From Tautonia rosea (GTDB lineage Bacteria > Planctomycetota > Planctomycetia > Isosphaerales > Isosphaeraceae), in the NCBI RefSeq assembly GCF_012958305.1, contig NZ_JABBYO010000017.1, positions 62,001-126,000 on the forward strand: a stretch of 64,000 bases of DNA, written 5' to 3'. Both the position numbers and the translations under genes were made by a program. Of this stretch, positions 57,573 through 64,000 are shown in pieces; the first letter of the stretch is position 1, and each line of letters begins with the position of its first letter. The notes under the pieces were generated by a model, which was not told where the DNA came from, ran no database searches, and saw only the letters and a list, made by a program, of their open reading frames with translations.

Positions 57573-59565
57573 AGGGGGTCTGGACAGGGGGGAAGCGGAA
57601 GCCGGTTTTGGGGTCGAGGTCGAAGGCGGTGACGCGGAAGCTGATGGCGAAGCGTTCACGCTTCCACTGGGCGAAGCAGAAGAGGCGGACGAATTTGCGG
57701 ATGTGGGCAGCGAAGGCGCGGGGATCGCCGTGGTAGTGGTCGGCAAAGGCGGGCCAGAGGCGGCGGAAGATGGAAACGGGGTCGAGCGAAAGCTGGACGA
57801 AGGCGTACATCAGTTGATCGAGGATGGGGAAGGGCATCAAATCCGCTTCGTCCGTTTGTGCCTTGTCGGGCGGGCGAAGCTCGGCGGTGGCATCCATGAC
57901 GTTGATGCGGTCGAAGCCGGTCAGGCCGTGGAAGTCGGCGGCCCAGGCGAGGTAAAGTTTCACGAGGCTCTTGGGCACGTCGGCGATGGGGGCCAGGCCG
58001 CCGGAGCTATCGCCGTCCATTGTGGTGTAGCCGACGGCGGCCTCGCTTTTGTTGCTGGTGACGAGTAACAGCGAGCCGTGAAGGTTGGCGAGGGTCCAGA
58101 TAAGCGTTCCGCGCAGGCGGGCCTGGATATTTTGAAGCGTGATGTCGTGAGCGGGGTTGTCCCACGAGAGGGTCTCGCCGGTGAGCCGGGAGACGGTGGT
58201 TTCACACGAATCGAGCGATTCCTGGATGTTCGTCTCGTAATAAGTTGCGCCGACTTCCTCGGCCACGGCTCGGGCAGCGTTGCGGGTGGCCTCGCCCGAG
58301 TTCTCGGTGGCGAGATAGGCGCAGAAGAAGCGCTCGGAGACGAGGCGGCGGACCTCGTCGATCGAGAGCGTCGGGTTCGCGTAGCGGTACATCCGATGCA
58401 CGAGCAAGGCGACCATGCCGCTATCGCGACCTCCCGAAAGCGCGAGGCAGCAGGAACGGATGCCCGTCTTAGCGACGTAGTCGCGGAGGGCGAGGCAGAG
58501 CGCGAGTTCCAGTTCCAGGTAATCGAGATCGCGGTCGGTCATCGGCCGACCTCCCAAGACACTCGCTTCGAGGTACTGGAGGGAAGGGTCAGGATGCTCC
58601 GGCTCGGGAGGCTCGTAATAGGGCGGGGGAGGGGGGGGGACGCGATCGGTCTGGAAGTTGCCGGTCAGGCGGATCGTCTGGGGGATGGCATCGACGCCGA
58701 CCCGGGCGAGCTGGCCGCGCCAGGAGCCTTCCTCCATCCGGGAATGGCGGATCTCTCCCAGGTCGACGACGCGGTGGACCAGTTCCCACTCGCGGTCGAA
58801 GACGAAGCGACGCCCCTCGGCCTCGATCCGTCCGTTGACGCCGATGAACAGGCTGCCGTCGAAGATCAGGCGCGTGGCGTCGCATCCGAGCAAGGACGCA
58901 TAGAGATACACGCAATGGTCTTCAAGGCTGATCTGTCGGACGAGCCGGCGGCGCATCCGGTGCTTGCCGATCGAGAACCACGAGGCCGACGGATTCATCA
59001 GGATCTCGGCACCCGAGATGGCATAGGCTGATCCGGGCCGAATGCCTTGCCAGGCGTCCTCGCAGATCTCAAAGGCGACCACCCCGAGGCCCGGCAGGTC
59101 AAACATCTGCGTGCCGAGCGGGGCGATCGTGCCGTCCGGCCCCCGAAGCTCGACAACCCGGCCGCGGGGCCAGGGATTGTAGTAGCGGTTCTCGTACTCG
59201 ACGTCGCCGGTCGCCAGGTTCTCCTTCGCGGCCAGGCCAACGAGGTTGCCGTCGGCGAGCAGGGCCATTGCGTTGTAGATCACCCCCTCGCACAGGACCG
59301 GCAGGCCGACGGCCACGGCGATTCCGGCGGTCGCATCGGCCAGAGCGACCATGCGGTCCCAAGAGCGTTCCATCGTGCCGGAGCGCAGGAGGCGATCGCC
59401 CAGGCTGTAGCCGGGAATGCACATCTCGGGCAGGCAGAGCAGGCGAACCCCCTCGTCCCGGGCCGCGGCGATGACATCTCGGATCCGACGATCATTGCCG
59501 CTCCAGTCGCCGACGGTCTGGTTCAGCGACGCGACCGCCACGTGTGCCTGATGCCGAGCGAGCAC
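57493..59565 (-). CDS. nadE: Glutamine-dependent NAD+ synthetase
   Basis: Final step of NAD synthesis: deamido-NAD to NAD+. N-terminal CN-hydrolase/glutaminase domain: LPEMCIPGYSL (Glu, near residue 45), AKENLATGDVEYENRYYNPWPRG (Lys) and FEICEDAWQG (nucleophile Cys, near 167). C-terminal synthetase: LALSGGRDSGMVALLVHRM (ATP pyrophosphatase P-loop, near 378) and NIQARLRGTLIWTLANLHGSLLLVTSNKSEAAVGYTTMDGD. Relatives begin near VAVASLNQTVGDW, so GTG 59565 is preferred; ATG 59658 would add 31 residues without homology. The C-terminal 80 bases overlap the convergent lipase gene. Confidence 0.93.
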   Translation of the reverse strand: MLARHQAHVAVASLNQTVGDWSGNDRRIRDVIAAARDEGVRLLCLPEMCIPGYSLGDRLLRSGTMERSWDRMVALADATAGIAVAVGLPVLCEGVIYNAMALLADGNLVGLAAKENLATGDVEYENRYYNPWPRGRVVELRGPDGTIAPLGTQMFDLPGLGVVAFEICEDAWQGIRPGSAYAISGAEILMNPSASWFSIGKHRMRRRLVRQISLEDHCVYLYASLLGCDATRLIFDGSLFIGVNGRIEAEGRRFVFDREWELVHRVVDLGEIRHSRMEEGSWRGQLARVGVDAIPQTIRLTGNFQTDRVPPPPPPYYEPPEPEHPDPSLQYLEASVLGGRPMTDRDLDYLELELALCLALRDYVAKTGIRSCCLALSGGRDSGMVALLVHRMYRYANPTLSIDEVRRLVSERFFCAYLATENSGEATRNAARAVAEEVGATYYETNIQESLDSCETTVSRLTGETLSWDNPAHDITLQNIQARLRGTLIWTLANLHGSLLLVTSNKSEAAVGYTTMDGDSSGGLAPIADVPKSLVKLYLAWAADFHGLTGFDRINVMDATAELRPPDKAQTDEADLMPFPILDQLMYAFVQLSLDPVSIFRRLWPAFADHYHGDPRAFAAHIRKFVRLFCFAQWKRERFAISFRVTAFDLDPKTGFRFPPVQTPFTDELAELDRYVEQLCHSARSETPDR

Positions 59566-59684
59566 GGCGAGTGTCTCCGATGGCCGGGGGATGGGTGTCC
59601 CGTCTTCGGTTCGTCCTTTCCCACAGTGTAGGACGAACCGCCCCCGAAGCCCAGCCATCGCCGCCCGCGTGGGCGTGGATTGGT

Positions 59685-60053
59685 TCAGAGATACTCGTCG
59701 ACCGGCGCGGCCATCTTCTCGGGGGCGAGGATGGCGATCAGCTCACGAGCGTCGTCGCGGTCGCCGCGAGACACCTGAAGGCGGGCGCGACCGTCGGGGG
59801 CTCCGTTGAAGTCTCCCCAGGCGCGAAGCGAGGCGGTCTGGATCGTCAACTGGTCGTTGAACCACCCCTCGCGCAAGCCGACGGCCGACACCACCTCGCG
59901 AGGAATGCGGACCTCGTGCACCTTGGCCTTCGAGTAGCATCCCCAGTAATTGACTCGGTATTCGAGCACCAGCTCATCGTCCTCCAGACGAACCAGGCCC
60001 TTGAGTTCGTGGAAGGAGGACCAGTCGGTGCAGGAGAAAGGGATGGCGATCAT
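59685..60053 (-). CDS. Small conserved protein of unknown function
   Basis: Protein of 122 residues. ATG 60053 with GAGAGG upstream gives MIAIPFSCTDWSSFHELKGLVRLEDDELVLEY. The remainder alternates beta-like strands (VHEVRIPREVVSAVGLREGWFNDQLTIQTASLRAW) and ends in ARELIAILAPEKM. Mixed strand-rich small proteins of this form occur in planctomycetes, possibly PH-like. No signal peptide. It lies 26 bases after nadE's annotated extent on the same strand side. The longer frame to 60245 is not protein-like. Confidence 0.7.
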   Translation of the reverse strand: MIAIPFSCTDWSSFHELKGLVRLEDDELVLEYRVNYWGCYSKAKVHEVRIPREVVSAVGLREGWFNDQLTIQTASLRAWGDFNGAPDGRARLQVSRGDRDDARELIAILAPEKMAAPVDEYL

Positions 60054-60296
60054 GATAGTCGGCCCTCTCGTCGATCCGTGCGCAGGACGAAACGTAACAG
60101 GGGTGATTCGTCCGGCCGCTCCGATTCTTATCGGAATTTTTTGGGCCCAACCGGCGATCGATCGAGGGGATCGGGCGAAGGGGGTCATCCGACCGATCCG
60201 AGCCTTCACGGAAGAACAAGGGGCCCCGGCACCCATCCCCAACATCGGGCGAGTACCGGGGGCCCAGCAGATCGACTTAGGCCGAAGCGCGGTCGA

Positions 60297-63200
60297 TCAG
60301 GAGACGATGCGGGCCAGACGACGGAGACCGGGAACGATCTCCGAGCGGTCGAGCGTTTCCAGGGCCAGGTCGATCACGGCGTCGTCCGCGAGCGACTCGG
60401 GCCGATCGTCGTCCGCAACCGAGATCGAGGGCAGCTCGATCGGCGAGGACTCGGATCCGGCGTCGATCGGCCAGCCGCGGTCGGTCGACGGAGAGTCGTC
60501 GACCTCGACGGCCTTCGCCGGGGTGATCGCGCTGCCGGGGATCGCCGAGGGGACCACCGGTGCGGAGCCTGACAGCGCGGCAATCGCCACCGACGAGCCG
60601 CGAGCAAGGGCAGGGGCGGCCTCGGGGTCGGCGATGCTGGGCGAGGAGGCGCCGTTGATGCTCAGGACGTACTCGCCCTGCGAGTCTTCGAGCCCCTCGA
60701 CCTCGATCGCGTAGAGCCCGCCGCCATTCTTCGGGACCTTGTACTTCAGCCGGACTTGCTGGTCCGAGGCGGTCCCTTGCACCTCTGCCACCAGGTTCCC
60801 GGACGGATTGTAGAGCCGGACGACCGGGATCAGGCCGTTGTCGAAGGCCCCGGGCCCACGGGCCGGGAGCAGGAGGTCGATGTCGAGCACTGCGTTCCCG
60901 GCGGCCTCGACGAGGTAGACGTCGCGGTCGGGCTCGGACGAGGAGCTGAAGCTCAGATTGTCAACCACGAATCCGGCCGCGATCGAGGAATTCGGGGCGA
61001 TCTCCGCGCGAGCGACCGGCGTCCCCTCGTACTGGAACTCTCCAGAGGTGAAGAAGAAGGCCCCCTGACTGAACGCGACCTGGAAGGTGCCGATGAGGCT
61101 GTTCCTGGCGTCGAACAGGGTGACGGTGGCCCCGTTGGGCGTCGAGGCCGTGGTGGAGAGGGCCATGCCGAACTCGAGCGACGACACGGGCTGGTCGAAG
61201 TCGAGCGTCAGGACCCCGATGGTCAGGCCGACCAGGCTCGGGTCGTTGGTGAAGGTCGTCGTGCCGGGCCCGATGGAGTTGAAGAGCGCGCGGTCCGAGG
61301 GCACCCCGCCAATCGTGTAACCGAAGGTCACCCCGCCCAGGCTCAGCCCGTTGGCCGACTGACGCGGCAGCTCGTCGAAGGTGATCGTCGTCTCGATGCC
61401 CTGACCGCCCCCGCCGACGTGCCCGAGGGTCCAGTGCCGTCCGGCGGCCGGCGGCGAGAGGACCGGCTGGGCCGAGGCCAGCTCGTCGTTGCCTTCGAGG
61501 TCGAACGTCAGGCCACGGGTCGCCACCAGGCTGTAGTCGGTGTCGGCGTCGCCGGACACGCGGACGTAATAGGTCCCCGAAGCGGGGGCGACGAACTGGA
61601 TGAGGTCATCGACGTTCGTCGGGATCGGATTATTGAGGCCGAGGTCGATGCTGATGGCGTCGAACTCGGCCTGCGCCGGGCCGGTCGTCGATTGCGGGAC
61701 GTTTTCCCGGAAGAGAAGGCGAACGGTGGAGCCGGCGAAGGCGGAGAGATCGGCCGAGTGCAATTGCCAACCCGTATCGCCGGTCGGGTTCTCGGCCTGG
61801 GTGCCGGTCGAGAAGACCGAAATCTCCTGGAGCACGGCGTTGGTGGCGGGATCGACGATCAAGACCTCACGAGTCCTGGGCAGCGTGGCAGGGGCCCCGA
61901 GGGTGAAGTTCCACTGGATGCGATCCTTCCACGAGAGCGTCGGGCTGGTGTCGGCCGGGATGGTGACGTCCTGGAACATCAAGAATTCCATCGGCCCACC
62001 GCCGTCGAAGCCGTTCCAGGCGACGAAGTTGCCGTCCTGAGGCTCGGTCGGTGTTATGCCGAAGCCGCCGCCGGCTCCGGCTCCGCTGACCGCCCAGGGT
62101 CGGAAGGGACTGCCGGTGGTCTGCACGGTCCAGCCGGAGAAGTCGCCCGTCTCGAAGCTGCCGTTGACGATCAGCTCGCTTGGCTGCACCTGGAACGAAA
62201 GCCCCTCGGCCAGCACCGTGCCGTTGGCGTCGAGCACTTCCAGTTGGACCGAGCCGGCGGAGAGGGCCTTGGCGGCGAGGGTCAACGACTGGCCAGCCTT
62301 GAGGGTAACGGCGTGCAGGTCGGTGTCGGGCTCGAAGCCGAACTGCGTGACCAGGCCGTAGAGTTGGGGGGACACGCCGATCTCGGCGTTGACATCGCCG
62401 GGGAACGAATAGATTCGGGTCATCGACGATTGCTGCGAGGCGCTGGAGGCATCGATGAAGGCCGTGAACGGCGAGTTGCGCATCTCGATGTCGAGCAGCA
62501 GGTCGCCCTGGCTGGGGTCGTAGTCGAACAAGGCGGCCACGTCGAGCACGATGTCGAAGGGGTTCGGGGACCCGGTGCCCGTGCTGGAGAGGGTCATCTG
62601 GCCGTCGAAGACCGTCACATACCCCGCGCCGATGTTCTCGGCGAAGACGGGCGAGGCCGAGGCCACGGTCGTCGCGGCGTAGCCGAGGCTGATCTTCGCA
62701 TCGATCAGCACGTTGGAGAACGGCGCGGCTCCGATGTTGCGGCGGAACCGGACCTCATCAATCAAGCCGCCTCCGGCGAACTCCGAGGCCGAGTAGATCT
62801 GCTGATAGCGCATGCTCGGCTGGCCGAACTGGCCGATGTGGAACGGCCAGGCGTTGCCGCCGTTTCCTTCGACATTCTCCAGGGCCGAAGGGACGGTCGC
62901 CTGATCGCCTGCGTCAATTCGGCCGAGGACCGCGGCCCGAGCCGGCCGGGCCGAGACCGGATCGTCGTAGCCGCCGATCATCGAGATGAAGGCCGGGTCG
63001 AGCGACTGGGCCGAGCCGATCGTGTCGTTTGGAACTCCGCTGAAGTCTTCGTCCTCCAGGGCGGCGTTGAGCAAGACACGCAGGTCGTAAGCGCCTCCGG
63101 AGCCGTCGAGCCCCCGGACCGTGACGACGAACGACCGGGCCGGCGGCGCGTTGGGGCTGGGCGAATTCAAAGGACCGCCGACCGGCTCGGTCTGGATCAG

Positions 63201-64000
63201 GGCCACGCCGTCCGACGCCAGAGCCGAGGCCACGATCTGCAAATTCCCCTCGTCGTCGGCCATCGCCAGCTCGACGATCGGCTGAAGCCCTCCCGTCGCG
63301 GCGACCTCGATGGTCAGCGTCTGCCCGGGGTCGACCAGCAATTCGTAACGATTCGCCGCCTCGGGAGCGAACGGGGCAATGAACCCATTCCCCGTTGCCT
63401 CGTAGACGAGCGATCCGAGCGGCTCAATGCCCTGGAACGGCGACAAGGTCCGCAAGGTCTCGGTGGCTTGCACGAGTTGCAGGGTGGAGTAGGCGTTGAG
63501 TCGGCCTCCGGTGGCAACCAGTCCTTGCAGGCTTGCCAGGGGATCAACCCCAGCCAGGATGGCCTCCTTGATCAAGGTCGTGTCGATGCCAGGAACGGCA
63601 GAGGCCACCAGTGCCGCCACGCCCGCCACATGGGGCGAGGCCATCGAGGTACCATTGAAGAATCCGTAACCCGATGGACTCACAAACGCGGGCAAGGTGC
63701 TCAGAATGACCGAGCCCGGAGCGGCCAGATCGACCGAGTTCACGCCGAAGTTGGAGAACCCCGATCGCACGTCCTGGTTGGTCGAGGAGGCGACCGTGAT
63801 CATGTTCTCCAGCCCGTAGCTGGCGGGATAGAACGGCGAGAGATCGTTATTGCTGTTGTTGTTCCCGGCCGCCGCCACGAAGAGGATGTCGGCCTCGCCG
63901 CTGGCGGCGATGGCGTCGCGCATGGACGTGGAGAAGCCGCCGCCTCCCCAGCTATTGTTGGTCACACGAAGGTTGACCCCGCTCTGCCGCATCATGGTCG
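60297..64000 (-). CDS. Giant S8 subtilisin-like protease, N-terminal part outside window
   Basis: Subtilisin-fold protease; the frame runs off the right edge, so the signal peptide, catalytic Asp and His are missing. Visible from the start: VTNNSWGGGGFS, FVAAAGNNNSNNDLSPFYP (oxyanion Asn region) and FFNGTSMASPHVAGVAALV with the nucleophilic Ser. About 1,230 residues remain. After the catalytic core come beta-rich domains: PPC-like segments (ATGGLQPIVELAMADDEGN), repeated choice-of-anchor-like domains with WNGFDGGGPMEFLMF and ATPNGATVTLFDARNS, and another PPC-like unit (AAGNAVLDIDLLLPARGPGAFDNG). The C-terminus is helical and no clear sorting signal is visible. Such proteases are usually surface or secreted. 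Confidence 0.9.
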   Translation of the reverse strand, partial: TMMRQSGVNLRVTNNSWGGGGFSTSMRDAIAASGEADILFVAAAGNNNSNNDLSPFYPASYGLENMITVASSTNQDVRSGFSNFGVNSVDLAAPGSVILSTLPAFVSPSGYGFFNGTSMASPHVAGVAALVASAVPGIDTTLIKEAILAGVDPLASLQGLVATGGRLNAYSTLQLVQATETLRTLSPFQGIEPLGSLVYEATGNGFIAPFAPEAANRYELLVDPGQTLTIEVAATGGLQPIVELAMADDEGNLQIVASALASDGVALIQTEPVGGPLNSPSPNAPPARSFVVTVRGLDGSGGAYDLRVLLNAALEDEDFSGVPNDTIGSAQSLDPAFISMIGGYDDPVSARPARAAVLGRIDAGDQATVPSALENVEGNGGNAWPFHIGQFGQPSMRYQQIYSASEFAGGGLIDEVRFRRNIGAAPFSNVLIDAKISLGYAATTVASASPVFAENIGAGYVTVFDGQMTLSSTGTGSPNPFDIVLDVAALFDYDPSQGDLLLDIEMRNSPFTAFIDASSASQQSSMTRIYSFPGDVNAEIGVSPQLYGLVTQFGFEPDTDLHAVTLKAGQSLTLAAKALSAGSVQLEVLDANGTVLAEGLSFQVQPSELIVNGSFETGDFSGWTVQTTGSPFRPWAVSGAGAGGGFGITPTEPQDGNFVAWNGFDGGGPMEFLMFQDVTIPADTSPTLSWKDRIQWNFTLGAPATLPRTREVLIVDPATNAVLQEISVFSTGTQAENPTGDTGWQLHSADLSAFAGSTVRLLFRENVPQSTTGPAQAEFDAISIDLGLNNPIPTNVDDLIQFVAPASGTYYVRVSGDADTDYSLVATRGLTFDLEGNDELASAQPVLSPPAAGRHWTLGHVGGGGQGIETTITFDELPRQSANGLSLGGVTFGYTIGGVPSDRALFNSIGPGTTTFTNDPSLVGLTIGVLTLDFDQPVSSLEFGMALSTTASTPNGATVTLFDARNSLIGTFQVAFSQGAFFFTSGEFQYEGTPVARAEIAPNSSIAAGFVVDNLSFSSSSEPDRDVYLVEAAGNAVLDIDLLLPARGPGAFDNGLIPVVRLYNPSGNLVAEVQGTASDQQVRLKYKVPKNGGGLYAIEVEGLEDSQGEYVLSINGASSPSIADPEAAPALARGSSVAIAALSGSAPVVPSAIPGSAITPAKAVEVDDSPSTDRGWPIDAGSESSPIELPSISVADDDRPESLADDAVIDLALETLDRSEIVPGLRRLARIVS

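Overview
The window looks like part of a planctomycete chromosome, probably from the Isosphaeraceae/Isosphaerales or a close relative. The signs are high GC, two prepilin-like DUF1559-type proteins with the C-terminal H-X9-DG motif, a PEP-CTERM surface protein, CRTAC1/FG-GAP and DUF3179 proteins, Uma2 and DUF4058 proteins, and short lipoproteins beside DUF1559 genes. The lineage is inferred from gene content only. No rRNA, tRNA, CRISPR array, integrase or transposase was found.

Layout. 1-4.9 kb: the 3' part of an S46 dipeptidyl-peptidase, a convergent polynucleotide kinase-phosphatase that lacks a ligase domain, and a TAT-exported Gfo/Idh/MocA oxidoreductase closed by a strong terminator. 4.9-10 kb: a minus-strand surface-glycan block with three GT4-like glycosyltransferases, a coiled-coil protein and an FkbM methyltransferase, joined by overlapping or abutting start and stop codons, with an adenylate kinase just upstream. 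11-14.2 kb: a histidine phosphatase, an exported helical protein and a membrane-anchored M28 peptidase. 14.2-22.3 kb: one very large TPR/alpha-2-macroglobulin protein whose thioester motif is absent. 22.7-28.4 kb: an alpha/beta hydrolase, an orphan sigma-54 response regulator, DUF3179 and CRTAC1 proteins and a 56-residue lipoprotein. 28.5-35.2 kb: DUF1559, a membrane-fused spermidine-synthase-like protein, a PEP-CTERM protein, a second pseudopilin and a small Cys/His-rich exported protein.

35.5-42 kb: the chaperones clpB and dnaK, on the same strand, enclose a three-gene accessory cassette: two diverged members of an unrecognised family around a Uma2 endonuclease-like gene. 42.5-48.7 kb: pheA (chorismate mutase-prephenate dehydratase) and a DAHP synthase, both aromatic amino acid enzymes, separated by a frameshifted DUF4058 gene, a methyltransferase, a lipoprotein and an 885-bp gene-free stretch. 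48.8-54.7 kb: a conserved housekeeping series, tpiA-secG-yicC-gmk-rpoZ-ftsK. 54.8-64 kb: a DUF4058-like protein, a large exported lipase-like lipoprotein whose 3' end overlaps convergent nadE, a small conserved protein and the C-terminal part of a giant subtilisin-like protease running off the right edge.

The most unusual items are the TPR-A2M-TPR protein without a thioester, the clpB-[X1-Uma2-X2]-dnaK cassette, the ligase-less Pnkp, a dispersed palindromic repeat present in two intergenic copies, and the 80-nt convergent overlap between the lipase and nadE genes.
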